Part shown: piece after piece, positions 21,755-32,867 of the stretch
How positions within the stretch are numbered: position 1 is the first letter of the stretch
Layout of the letters: the number at the start of each line of letters is the position of its first letter
Origin: Struthio camelus
Taxonomy: Eukaryota; Chordata; Aves; Struthioniformes; Struthionidae
Assembly (NCBI RefSeq): GCF_040807025.1
Contig: NC_090947.1
Location: 4,464,001 to 4,528,000 of the forward strand
DNA: 64,000 bases
Direction of reading: 5' to 3'
Notes under the pieces: model-generated
What the model was told of the DNA's origin: nothing
The model's database searches: none
Seen by the model: the letters and a program-made list of their open reading frames with translations, nothing else
Made by a program: the position numbers and the translations under genes

Positions 21755-22323
21755 CCACAGCAAAGGCCACCGATTGCGGCGATGAAGCTGGTGGCCGCCT
21801 GCCTCGTGTGCCTGCTGCTCGCCTGCCTGGCCCTGCCCGCCGCCGGCCGCCTGCGGGAGCACGCCATGGAAATCAGGAGTAAGGCGAAGCATCGCCCTGC
21901 CCCACGCTCGCGTTGGCGATGTTGGTGGGGGGGCAAGCCGCGATTTCGGGTCCGCGGTTTTCCATCGCTCTCCTCCTCCTCCTCCATCCCCTCTCCCACC
22001 GCCCCGGGTCCCGGCGGGACGCCATCCCCGCGCACGCATCCTTCCCCGGGTTGGCGCCGTCCCGGCTGCTCTGCAGCCGTCGTCGGACCCCGGCGCCTTG
22101 ACCGCTCTTCGGTTGGGTTTTTTTTTTTTTTTCTCCCTGCCTTGCAGATCCGGACATCGACCCTTCCTGGTACACGGGCCGCGGGATCAGGCCGGTGGGG
22201 CGGTTCGGGAGGCGGCGAGCCCTCGGCCAAAGCGCCCTGGCAGCGGGTTACGGCCTGCGGCCAGGTTGCTTCCCGCCGCCCTGGCACCCCGCGCCGGCCC
22301 CGCGAGAGGAGCCGAGAGCCTGA
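21755..22323 (+). CDS. PRLH: Prolactin-releasing hormone (PrRP) precursor
   Basis: PRLH encodes a secreted RFamide neuropeptide precursor acting on the PrRP receptor (GPR10 family) in feeding and stress circuits. Coding exons 21782-21878 and 22148-22323 give 90 residues plus TGA, against 87 in human. The start ATG at 21782 opens a typical signal peptide (MKLVAACLVCLLLACLALPA). This is followed by MEIRNPDIDPSWYTGRGI, then RPVGRFGRR: the RF core, an amide-donor Gly and a dibasic site. Human PrRP is MEIRTPDINPAWYASRGIRP. The splice splits the Asn codon inside the mature peptide. A Cys-containing, Pro/Arg-rich tail follows the dibasic site. Position between MLPH and RAB17 matches the human order. 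Confidence 0.95.
21782..21878 (+). CDS. PRLH: PRLH coding exon 1 (signal peptide and PrRP start)
   Basis: ATG at 21782. 32 full codons, with phase 1 at the end. The donor is GTAAGG at 21879. It encodes the hydrophobic signal peptide, then LREHAMEIR. The Arg before the split Asn gives the monobasic position expected for the shorter PrRP20-like peptide. Confidence 0.93.
22148..22323 (+). CDS. PRLH: PRLH coding exon 2 (mature peptide, amidation and cleavage site)
   Basis: Acceptor CCTTGCAG ends at 22147 after a poly-T tract, and the stop TGA is at 22321-22323. It encodes PDIDPSWYTGRGIRPVGRF, then GRRRALGQ. The Gly supplies the C-terminal amide and the following Arg cluster is the convertase site. 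The remaining tail of about 30 residues is low complexity and unlikely to be a second hormone. Confidence 0.95.
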
Positions 22324-22349
22324 CCTGCCGGCTGCAGCACCGGCAAGCC

Positions 22350-22355
22350 AATAAA
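22350..22355 (+). promoter_or_regulatory. PRLH: PRLH polyadenylation signal AATAAA
   Basis: AATAAA begins 27 bases after the last base of the stop codon, followed by a T/C-rich region. This gives PRLH an exceptionally short 3' UTR. Confidence 0.8.
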
Positions 22356-24256
22356 CGCCTTTCTCCTGCCTTTCCTCGGCGTCCCGACTTCTTTTTTAGG
22401 ACGCCAAAAGGTGCCGGCGCTGGCGTCGGGGCATCCTCGTGGCTAGGCGTGATACCAAGCCCCCGAGGAGGTGACACCATGGTCCTCGGTGCCCCGTGAC
22501 CCTTTGCCTTTCCCTCGGCTCTGCCAGCAGTTGCGCCGTTGAGAGCGTGAAATGCAGGTCAAGTGGTTTCCTGCCTGCAAAACGGGGGCCCTTCCAGCCC
22601 AAGCAACCCCCCCCCCTCAAAAAACCCAAGCCCTCAAGGGTCTTCTTTTCCAGGTATATCCTCTAGATCCCCACAAACCTCCTGCTTGCCGGGCAACATC
22701 CCCTATTTCATAGCCTGGGTTCAGAAACCCTGCGAAGCCCCGCCAGCACCCCAGCCGGACGCCTGGCGCTGGCGAGTGCCTGGCTGTGATTGCGGCCCTG
22801 GCACAGCTGGGCAGCAGGCTGCGCACATCTGGCCCAGCCACCTCTGGCAAAGCCCCGGAGAGGCTTAATTCTCACACCCCGTGCCTCCCACCGACCCCAA
22901 AAGCCTGATTTTTCTGTCCCTGACGGCTTATGAAGTTCAGGACTTGCTGCTGGATTGGGAGGGCAGGACGGGGGGTTCCTCCTTGAACCAGGCCCCGTGC
23001 TGCTGCCCTCCGTCACGTCCCCACATCTCACCTCCCAAGCTGTGCCCTAAGAGCTAGACGAGTTATTTTACCTGCTACTCCTGCCCTCTGTAATTCAGGG
23101 GCAAGGGCAAAAGCAGGCTCTAGCTGGGAGCAAGCCCAATCCTGCACCGCTGGCAAATGAAGGGTTAATAGCAGCTGATGAGCTGCCAATTAGCACAGGC
23201 GGCCCTAACGAACTGGGATTTAAGCAGGAAGGAGCAGCAGCAGCTCTGCTTTCTTACTGGGGAGAGTCTAGGGTGCTGCCTTGCTCCTTGCCACCCTGAG
23301 GTGCACTGAGTAGGTGGGTGCTGCTTGTGCTGGGGGGGGCTTTTGGCCTGGCTGAAGTGGGCCCCAAGTGATGTTCCAAGGGAAATTCAGGGTGAGTGTT
23401 ATATTCAAAGGGTGCTTTTTTTGGTGGGAGGGGAAGAAGTGTGAAAGCATCCTGCTCTATCAAAATGAGTACTTTTGCCCTTGTAGTGATTTGGGAAGGT
23501 TCTTGCTAATGTTGGGGTGGTGTAGAAAGGGGAGGATGTGCTGGGTGTGCTTTTCTGCTCAGCATTGTCATGGTGCTCAGCATCTGCTTTGGTCCAGGGC
23601 TGAGACTTCATTGGGAAGCTGTTGAGCATCAGCTTCAGCTGTGCTGCTGGCAATGTGAAACTGCTGCCCTGCTACAATGTGGATTCAAGAAATAACTACT
23701 TAAAACAAAAAAACCACCCAGGATTAGTGGCCCTGAGCTGGCCTTGAGCCTCCAAACTGCCTTGTGCCAGTGTGGCTTGTGTTAGGGAGCTTGTCAATCT
23801 GCTCATCAGTCCACTTGTGCCTGGATGTGGCTTAACAGGAGTGTTCCTGTGTTTCTGGCTGCAGTAGCCCTGTGATGACCTTGAGGAGAAAACCCCTTCT
23901 TTAAAACAAGCATCTGGAGCTGTTTTAATGTCCCTATCTTCCTGGACACAGTGCTGTCCCCTGTAAGGGAGCAAGGAGCCCAGCAGCCTGCACTGGCAGC
24001 TCTGTGTGGACATAGGTACCAGTCAATGTTGCTGGAGGGTGGGAGAGGGCAAAGGGCAACACTGAAAGAGCTGGCCTAAATTTCCATTGCAGGTCTATCC
24101 TTGGGTTAATTTAGCCTGCTTGGATTGCATTGAGGGAGGTTGATGGAGTCCTCTTAAAACCATGTGTTAGGATGCCTCTTAACGCTCGCTGATGTGGGGT
24201 GGGGGGGCCCTGGGAGCCACTGGCCGAACACTGCATGCCGGCCCAGTGGGGCTCAC
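22356..24256. other. PRLH-RAB17 spacer
   Basis: No gene was recognised. I looked on the minus strand for the remaining RAB17 exons (the ETSAK guanine-specificity motif and the C-terminal Cys-Cys region) and did not find them. A compact cluster around 23140-23250 carries HNF1-half-site-like GGGTTAATA, CAGCTGATGAGCTG and CCAATTAGC motifs, and could be regulatory. Confidence 0.6.
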
Positions 24257-24367
24257 CTCCGTTGTGGCATCTCACTCTGCCACGAGATCCATCTTGTTGT
24301 CCACCAAGGCTCTCGTGATCTCGTCAGGGAGGAACTCCTCCTCCAGCTTGGCCCCAGCCAGTGTTTC
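24257..24367 (-). pseudogene. RAB17: RAB17 remnant, NKxD exon with nonsense codon
   Basis: Acceptor CTCTGCAG and donor GTGAGC flank 37 codons in the phase expected after the previous exon. They read ETLAGAKLEEEFLPDEITRA, then LVDNKMDLVAE, TGA, DATTE. This parallels human DSFLKAQQWLKDLEEEL...VGNKTDLSQEREVTF. TGA lies where an Arg would fit (VAE-R-D), consistent with a CpG-type CGA to TGA transition. About five residues after ETLA are also missing. Confidence 0.72.
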
Positions 24368-24450
24368 CTGCAGAGACGGACTAAAACGCCTGGCAGAAGC
24401 ACCCGGCTGCTTTGGCAGGAGCCCACAGTGAGGCCTCTGTGGCTGCTCAC

Positions 24451-24600
24451 CTTCCTAGAGATGTTGTACACGAGGAGGGCGGCACGAGCGCCCCAATAGT
24501 AGAGGTGGCAGACGCTGTGGGTACTTCTGGCCCACCGTGTCCAAGATCTCAAACTTGATGGTGGTGGCCTCTAGGCAGAGCGTCTGGGTGAGGAATGAAC
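24451..24600 (-). pseudogene. RAB17: RAB17 remnant, switch II exon with frameshifts
   Basis: Acceptor CTGCAG and donor GTGAGC are intact. One frame reads TLCLEATTIKFEILDTVGQK, matching human VDVGATSLKLEIWDTAGQEK. A different frame then reads SVCHLYYWGARAALLVYNIS followed by RK, matching human SVCHLYFRGANAALLVYDIT. The frame changes at TACCCACAGC (one extra C). The Glu of DTAGQE is missing. The exon is 150 bases, whereas the phase-compatible ancestral length would be 148, fitting +4, -3 and +1. Confidence 0.8.
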
Positions 24601-25707
24601 CTGCAGGTGAGACATGTGGTCCTTGACCTCTGTGCCTGCCTCGCCTCCCTAGGGGCCCACTCAGAATCCAGGGGTGTTGTGCAAAACAAATGTGCAAAAT
24701 GCCTAATTCCTGATTGTAGTGTGCATGTAGCTCAGAGAGGTTAAAGCTGGAGCAGGGTGCTCGCAGCTCTTGGGATGGCTTTCTTCTAGCCATGAACTTG
24801 CACATGCATGTGTGTGTCTTGCTTGCAGCGTCTTCTCTGTCTGCTCCTGAAGTGCATCCAACTCAGCAAAGGTAGCTGGATCATCTAATAAGCTTCTGCT
24901 GTCTGGCTAGGAGATGCTTGGTGGTGGGGAGTAGGCTGATGCTACCTGGCATCACTGCAAGACATGGGCATCTCCAGGCCTGGCACCACATCACTGAAGT
25001 TCTACGTATTTGCTGCTTCCTACCCAAACCGCATATGTATAAAAGGAACCTGGCAGACCAGGTCTCAGACTTGAAGGAAGGGAGAAAAGTTGCTGCACCT
25101 CTACCCTTTGTTGATGGTCTGGGGTTCAACACACGGAAGCAGTGCAGAGCTCTGCACCGGTGTGTGGCTGAGCAAAGGCTCAGAAAGCACCTCGGGCCAG
25201 GGGCAGCTTGGTTGGAGCACGGCTTTGGGAGCCTGAAACAAAGATAAATGGCAGATGTTCCTGCTCTGGAGGGTCGCTGAGCCCCACCACCAGCCTGGGG
25301 GAAGCACGCGGATAGGGGAGGCTCTCCGGGGGTGTCCAGAGAGCTGTCAGGGACAGCACCGGAGCAAGCGTGCAAAGGGCAGATAGGACTGTAGAGTTTG
25401 AATTGCAGGTTTCCTCGCTTTACTGTCAACCTGCCCTCAAAAAGCAGGGCCACAGCAAAGCTGTGCTATCTGGACCTGGCTTTGCTCACTGCACGGTGTG
25501 GAGGAAAAGGAATCGCAGAGAGCTGGAGCTCCTGCGTGAAAGCAAAGGGAGAGATTTGGCTTTGGGTCAAGTCCCTGCCTTTTTCACAAGGGGGTCTGTG
25601 CTCTTGCTGGGTGCACCAACAGCTGCTCCTGCATCACATGCTGTCCAAGGGACATGCACTGGCTCTGTGCTCCTGTGCAGAGCCATCCATCCACTGAAGC
25701 CACTCAC

Positions 25708-25904
25708 TCGCATCCCATGGTGGGCAGCGATTCCTTGAAGCCATTTTTCATGTAGCAATAGGTAAGGCTCGACTTCCCCACCGACATCCTCCCCAGGAGG
25801 ACCACCTTGTAGATGTAGGTGGGGTGAATGCTGCCCAGGGAGGTGTCAGGCACCACTTTGGGTGTTGCTCTCTGTGTCCTGCCCGGCAAGGGAGCCAGCT
25901 CTGT
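25708..25904 (-). pseudogene. RAB17: RAB17 remnant, P-loop exon
   Basis: The reading frame gives YKVVLLGRMSVGKSSLTYCY, then MKNGFKESLPTMGC. It has the P-loop GxxxxGKS (GRMSVGKS) and the switch I Thr (LPT), like human RAB17 FKLVLLGSGSVGKSSL...ILPTVGC. The donor GA|GTGAGT is at 25708/25707. The 5' limit is not clear. The frame is closed by TGA at 25907-25905, and the only ATGs are within or after the P-loop. An upstream coding exon could supply the start, but I did not find one. Confidence 0.75.
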
Positions 25905-28900
25905 TCAAAATGGACCTGCTGTGATTCCCCGGTCCCTCAGCTGAGCCTCCTATGTGAAGTTGCTACTGGTGGCAATCAGGCAAGCAGGGGTTTCTTTAAA
26001 CAGGAGAGCTAAAACTGTCGGTATCCTGAATCAACTTTAATACCTCTGTCTGCCACTGTCTCAATTACTAGTTACAGCCAGAGGGGGGAGATATTTAGGT
26101 AGAAACTTGACGCAAGAGACTTTCTTGGGTGTAGATGAGATTCTATTGGGTTTATCCAGTTTTAAGGACAGGTTGGAGAGAGTTGATGGCAGAGGGAAGA
26201 GCACCTATGGATGTGATTTGCTCTTGAACGCCCATCCTCCCCCACAGTCCCAATGCTGGAGGCAGCCTGGTCTGCAACGCATCAGGATTGGGGCAGGGGG
26301 GAAAAAGTTCTGATGTGATGCACTTCTTATGGGACTTGGACAACAGTTATACTAGGAGAAGTAAAGGAAAGCTGCAGGTGAGCTCAGGTGGGCTGCTTGC
26401 CTAGAGGATGCCAGAGACATGTGCTGCTAGCAGGGCACTGCGGAGGATCTGTCCCCTCCGTGGGGGGATTTGTTGCCTTGTTGTGGGCAGGAGTAGAGAA
26501 GCTGTGCCTGTTTCTGGCTAGGGAGAGCTGTGTCCCCCCTGTTCCTTCTGCCGGCTGCTTTTATGCTGTTTCCTATGGGTGCCTCTTCTCTGAAATATCC
26601 AGTCAAAGGATGAAATTGCCCTGTTGCCCACAAAATGCCTCGATCAAAAATTCTTCGGCCAAATGAGCAATGGGATTTTTCCTGCCCTGCCTTGACTGCA
26701 ACTTCGTTCCTTCTCTTCCTGGTAAACATGCTTTTCCAAGGACTGAGGAAAGGACTGCGCAGAGTCTGGCAGTATTTATCTGTGGTATTTTTAATGTACT
26801 TTTGCCTCTTTTAGGACTGGAAATACAATTATGCTATGCTTTCTGGGCAGTTACGCTAGCTACCATAGTTAATATTCCGTAAAACTATATGGAAGTAAGA
26901 AGCAGCACAAAAACACCTGAGGGTTGCTTGGCTTTTAAACTTCACTGTTGACTCTTTCACTCAGCTGCTTCTCAAAGCACACCTGAAAGCTGTCTTAATT
27001 CAACCCTAGAAGAGTGCATTGACACACAAAAAAGCTTCCTGCAACTGATGGAAATGTCCTTGCAGGCTCTGTACTAGCAAACAGGGAGTTTTGCCAAAGT
27101 CTGCTAAGAGGGAGGGCATGAGTCCCCCCTGTTTTTGGAGGAGAATGGCAGTCAAGCAAAACAAGCAACTGGGTCCAATTTGAGGGAAAACGAGGATTTA
27201 GAGGAAATTGTTCCTTTTTTGCTGAAAGTGGAGTTTACAGAGTAAAACCTCATGCTTGGTGGCCAAGGGCTGATGGGGGATCCTGCTGGTGGGAGCCTTG
27301 GCAGTGGTTATCGGAGGTCCTGGAGTGCCTTTTGGGGGGTGACCTCCTGTTTTGGGGGTGGATGGGAATAGCTGAGGTGTTGCAGATGATACCTAAAGGC
27401 CATGCCATGATGAAGGGAAAGTCAAACCCAGTATGGTGGACCTGCACAGTTCAATGTGAAGAGCTGGAGAAGATCAGCCTAGACAGGTGTTTCTCTTTGA
27501 CCACCTGTAAAAAATCCTGTTGGCAGATTTAGCCTCTAGAGGCTGTTTAACATTTTTGTGACTATCTGCTTCTAGGCAAGGGCAGGCTTGGCTGGCCTCA
27601 AACTCGCCAAGAAGGTTAGTACTGAAACAGCTGTGATTAAGGTCATTCCTCACATGCTGCTTGAGGGCTAAGCATTTTTGAACCCAAGGGATGGTGTTTT
27701 GGGGACAGGTGTCCCTAGTCTCCTGCTTGAACTTTTCCTCCCTGGAGGCAATGGGTTGTGAAGCTGCACCGAGACAGCTCTGACCAGCATATACCACCTT
27801 TCCCTATGGAGGCTGCTGGCTTGGTGTAAACCAGCGCAAAGTAATCTGCTTGCTGGATTAACACTCAAGCATGTGATCAGTGGTACTGCACTTGAACTCA
27901 CTGGCCTGATCACCCCCAGGCTGGAGCCTGACCGAGCTGTTGCTCAGTGTGCCCCAGTTGTTTACAATTAGCAGGAAAAAAGGGGGACTTTATCTAAGGA
28001 GCATCCTTTCAAACTGATGTTTTATGGGCATAATCATTAGCAATGGAAAAAAAAGGCATGAGGAGGCTGGAATGCAACAGCAAGGACTTGTCTTTTACCA
28101 CTCAGTCAAATAATATCTCTATGTTGTTGTCAACCTTGGTGAGGGATGTGGGGGAAGAGCCTGATTTTAAACCTGGTACCTGGATGCTAATTTAAAAAAA
28201 AAAAGTAGTATACCTGTTGGAATGAAGCCATTGAGAAGCGGTATTTAAGATTTCATTTAATTTCCTGGGATACCAATGTTTAAGCCTTTCTAAACCAGAA
28301 GCTCCCAGCTTCTACAGTCATTTAACACCTCTGCTGAATTTGGGTAGCAACCCCCACAGCTAGGCAGCTTCTCAGAAAAAGCAGGGCCCTCTTCCTGCCT
28401 GTGCAAGTCTGTCTCCGAAGCCAGCAGCATCTAACCTCGAAGCTTTTCAATGTGATTTTTAGGTTCTTTTGGATTTAGTGGGTTTTTCTGGTTTATAGTT
28501 TTCTTTATTCCCCATCCACCCACCCCAATAGTGGTCACGCACCAAACTCCCCAGTTGGCTTTTGTGGGCATCAGGCTTAAGGTAGGTATTTGTTTTTGCA
28601 AGCCTCTTCCTCCTCACCTGTGAAAGCTCTTGGCAGTGTTAGCAGGCGGGAGTGGCTGCTTTGAGGGCTCACTTAAGCGCAGGTTACTCAGGGACACAAA
28701 ACCCTGAACTGGAAAGTCACTTCAACGCACACCTGCAAGGTTAGAGTTGTGTAGCACTCAAGGCAATGTTTCTCGAGGTAAAATTTGGGTTATCAAATAG
28801 CCAAGCGGAGCCAGCTATGGAAATAAGGCAGCGATAACCCGTGGCAGCCCCAGTGGGGACGTCTGAGGAGACCTCTGTGACGGCACTTTTGCGCTGGCTG

Positions 28901-31900
28901 CGAGCATGGACGAGTTGGTGCTGACCTCGGTTAGTGATGGGTAAGGGATGATCTTGGGTGCAGCACCTGCTGCTTGCATGGGACTGGTAGGACCTTGAGG
29001 CCAGCCCTACTGTTCCCCCTTGATGCGTTGGGGGGGGAATAACCCTTTATTGCCTTTTAATTAAAATAATAGTTGCCAGAGGTGGCTGGGGCTGGCTGCT
29101 TTGTCGAAGGCTGTTGTGTTAGAGCTCTTATATCTTAATCAGGGGAAAAAGCACCACATCTTGATATGTTGGGATAACTGGTTTGGAGCGAGAACAAACA
29201 GGAAGATCTGCAAGCAATTAAAAACCTAAATGAAAGTAACTTTAGTATTTTTATCGATAGTCTCCTGCTTAATGCCTTTCCTTCAAGCGCTGACTCTTAC
29301 GGAAGGGAAACAAACTCTGAAGAGCGTGTCTTGTGACTTCTACGGTCCGACTTGCTGGAGATGCCTTACTTCCCATTTCTACGCTGTGATGCCCTTTGTA
29401 GGTGCCAAAGCATTGCCGAGGCCGTGTGAGAATGGTCTTCCCATCAGTTGGCACCAGTTCCCCTGAATCTGCATGAGCAGACTTGGTCGGCGAGACAAAT
29501 GAGAGCTCAGTTCCCCTCACAAGGGAGCGGGCCTGTGCGCAGATTTGCACGGACGTAGCCGAACAGGTTTGAAGTTGCAGCTTTTATGCTTTTGGTGGGC
29601 CAGGGTCCATGTCTAGCCTGAGAGCAGATCTTATCCTGTGTGCAGCTGTTTTGCCAGAGGGAATGAAAGCATTACCTTTCTGAGCCTTTCTCATCAGCTT
29701 TAGGTAGAGGCTAGAACAGGATTTAGGGATCCTTTAAAGAGTCCTACCAACCCTCTGCAAACCTGAACCGTCTGTGCAGTGTAGGTGCTCCCATCCCTCT
29801 CCCATAAGTTGCGTTATAAGGCTGTGCTGTGCAGTGAGCTGGCTGAAAGCAGTATTTTCTCCAGGTCTTTGGGTAGATCAGTTCCCCGGTGGGGCTCTCA
29901 GTGTGACCCCATGAATGGTCATGTTGGCATAAGGCAGGGGTGGAACGGTGTTTTCTGGGTGTAGGCAGAAACAGGCTGTTGGGAAGCATCCTGCAGCAAC
30001 CCCAGCTTAAACCATTCACATCCCCATCACATGCATAGGGCCGGGTGGCTCCAAGGAAGAGCCTGCTTGTGCTGATATAGTCAGGATGCTCGTTGGCCAA
30101 GGGGATTTGAATCAGTATCAAAATTGGTTTTTATTCTGGAAGGTATGTTCCTCATCTGCAAGGATCTTATACCTGTACCGCTATTTGAGTGTCTTGCCCA
30201 TGAGCGATGCTGAAAGATGGTCTGGTTCCATTCACCCTCTCCTTTCGGACCTCACTATTATGGTTATCGTCTCACCCCTAAACCAGGCACTTAATTTGGG
30301 ACAGAAAACTAGGCTTTCAATCTTGGCTGGAAGGCTTTATGAGGCCTTATGAAAGAATTGCTTTGTACCTGCTAAGAGAAACTGAGTTTCCAATTTGCTC
30401 TGCTGTATAAACATCAGTCTTACGCTCTGATTTTTCTTGTGTTAGTGTCATCTGTCCAGGCAGGTGCTTAGTGGTGGATGCTTATGTTGTCATGCTTGTG
30501 TTAAAATGAAATGGTTTAAGTGAGGCACCTGCACAAGCTGCTGTGGGCCTGGCCGGGGTGGATGCTCATGAGGCCTTTAGAGCTGGGGGGACTGAGCCCC
30601 TTGAGTGGCCTGGGACGTAGGCTTCCTGGACAGGCCCTTCTCTGGCTCTGCATGAACCAGGCCCCACTAGAGGGCACAGCTCATCTGTGATTGAAGACCA
30701 CAGGAATATCTGCTCCTGAGGCTCATTTCTGAAGCTGAGCAGCAGGCAGTAAGGGTGACAGGAGAGGTAGGCTGAGGTCTGGCTTAGCATCTCTTCCTCC
30801 AGATTTGCATCCCCCCCAGTAACTTGGAACAAGACTACAACCAGTTTGGCAGGGCTCTCTTCTCCAGACAGGACCTAAACCTTCACAATTGTTTTTTTCA
30901 GATGCTCTCACAGCAGAGCTGCTTCCCAGGATTTTACAATGAACACTACTGCACTGTTAGGAAGCTGGAGCTCTTGGTCCAGCTGTCCAAATGTCCTGCT
31001 GTCCCCGATGAAGGATCAGCCCTCTTTCGGCAGCAACTGGTTTGCAAATAAAGACTCTGGCTACATCTAAACTGGACCAGCAGAGCCCCCAGGGTGTGAC
31101 AAGCATAAAGCATCTCCGCTAGGCGTGCGCCTTTGCTCGACTGTCTGTGCAGGGTAGCAGGTTTGAGTTTCTTACCCAAAATAAACTTCACTGGCTAAAA
31201 ACTGGCCTTTGGTGGTTTTCCTGAGGTTAGGGATTGTGTTTCATTTCATGCTTGCTTCTACTTACACTACAAGACTTGGTAGCACAGGCTTGGCCACAGG
31301 GGTGGTATGGCTCAGATAGTCTAGCCCAGCATGGCCTGAGCTCTTAGAAACTACCTGTATCTGTTCTCCTGTTGCTCCATTCTTGGCAATTCTCTTTGAT
31401 TTTGACTGAAGGAAATTGAAACAGTTCAGTAGTGCACAGGAATAGCAAAATAGGTCACAGTAAAGCTCCTACAGAGTAAACATGTAAGAATAATTCCAAT
31501 AATCTCTTATTTCTGGTTCTGCAGCTGGCCTGTCTGCTGGCAACTTTGTGCAAGTCTCCTTCCCCCTCACTGTTTTGCTGTGTAGAAGGAGGCACGAGGA
31601 TCCTGAGCTTTCTGGAGTAGTTTGGGAGCTCCTGGAGCACTCCTTTTGGGTGGCTGTGTAGCAGTCGGTCCTTCCTGACGCTGCCTGCTGTGAGGAAGCA
31701 TTAGCTCATTGACATAAGCAGCATGAATCACCCCTTGCTGGGAACTTTTTTAAACAAAGAAGTTTTGGGTTGAAAAGGCAGTGGAGCCCAGTAACAAGGG
31801 CACTGCCTTGAGCTGAAAACCAAGACTCTAACAAGTTTTCTTCTGAAACACTCTTTCCCATGTCATCTCCTTTTAATGCTGTGCCCCGAGGGCATGGCTG

Positions 31901-32867
31901 CAGCCCCAGCAACCCTGGAGCGCTGTTCATGCCGCTTGCTCAAGCACCTCCCGGTCCTTGTTTTCTGCTCACATCCCAGCCCTGACTCACTGGTGAATTT
32001 TGCTAATCTGATACAGAACAACCACAAATCCCCGAGTGCGTTTCAGCTGCCTGGTTTACGCTGTGAGCGCTGCAGTCTGTGTTGCATCTTGCTCTGTGCC
32101 AGTCTGGAGGAAATGTCTGAAAGTGCAAGTGGGTTTTCCTTTCTCGCTGCTGGGGAATGTGGAGAGGCATCAGTATTGTGTTATTTGCACTGGAAGGGCT
32201 TTGTGAAACTGGCTTTAGCACTAGAGGCTAAACCTGAGAGCCTGGGAATTGCTAGAGGTGCTTTAAAGCTGCGCCTGTACAGACTGCAGTTGCAGCAACG
32301 TGGGTATAGCGGTATGAGCCTGGCAGATAGTGACCTGCAAACCCTTGTTTGCTTTATTTGGGAAGCTGGACGCCTACAATGCATGTGTATGCACAGGCAG
32401 ATATTTTAAAAAGTACAGGATGCGCATTTGACGGCGTCTGAATCCCAATGTTGTCTTATGCCGTGGTTTGGCAGCACAACCCGTTGGCTTTAGGGCTCTG
32501 GGCTGTGCTGAGAGCCCTGTGGCCGCTGCTGACCTAGTGTAAACTCTCTGCTGGTTCAGGCTACTAAATATAGGCCCTGATGGGCTGCCTTTGCAACGTC
32601 AGACTTTTGGAGACCAAGTGTAGCCTGTCGTCTGGACGCTGCTGCAGAGCCAGCTCTTGTGAGCTCTGGCTAGCTGGAGAGATGAGAGGTTATGGTCAGA
32701 TTGAGACAGCTGGTGATGGCCATGCAGGAGCCAGAATTAACGGTCGCAGAAATGCGGCTTTCCTTCTGACCTTGCCCAAGTGATTTTGGCTTTTAGACCA
32801 GCTGTAGGACAGACATCTTGTCTCTCTGCCCTGCCAGCTTCAAAGGAACGGGTCACTTGTGTCCGCG

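Larger units (their letters stand above)
20300..22360. promoter_or_regulatory. PRLH: CpG-rich block spanning the PRLH locus
   Basis: About 2 kb of very GC- and CG-rich sequence with AT-rich interruptions near 20680 and 21080-21110. It covers the PRLH promoter and all PRLH exons. It creates long spurious open frames on both strands (for example 434 codons on the minus strand at 20735-22039, and 361-367 codon frames at 21202-22354) that show no protein-like pattern. Confidence 0.8.
24257..25904 (-). pseudogene. RAB17: RAB17-like GTPase, disrupted (three exon remnants)
   Basis: RAB17 is an epithelial Rab GTPase of apical recycling and transcytosis. Three minus-strand exon-like blocks align in order with the human protein: P-loop block (25904-25708), switch II block (24600-24451) and NKxD block (24367-24257), all with plausible splice sites. 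Damage seen: no in-frame ATG between the upstream TGA (25907-25905) and the P-loop; an apparent 4-base duplication (TTCATTC) at the second block's start; loss of the Glu codon in DxxGQE; one extra C soon after; TGA at 24274-24272 where an Arg codon (CGA) is plausible; the Gly before NKxD replaced by Asp; and no recognisable ETSAK or C-terminal Cys exon. Together these indicate a pseudogene, although assembly errors or missed exons could mimic part of it. Confidence 0.72.

Noticed and set aside
20735-22039. 434-codon minus-strand open frame and overlapping 361-367 codon frames on both strands
   Set aside because: They lie in the CpG-rich PRLH block where stops are rare. The products are Arg/Gly/Pro-rich low complexity and overlap the real PRLH exons.
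22356-24256. Missing RAB17 C-terminal exons (ETSAK, CC tail)
   Set aside because: Scanned the minus strand for the motif codons and found no convincing match, so none is annotated.
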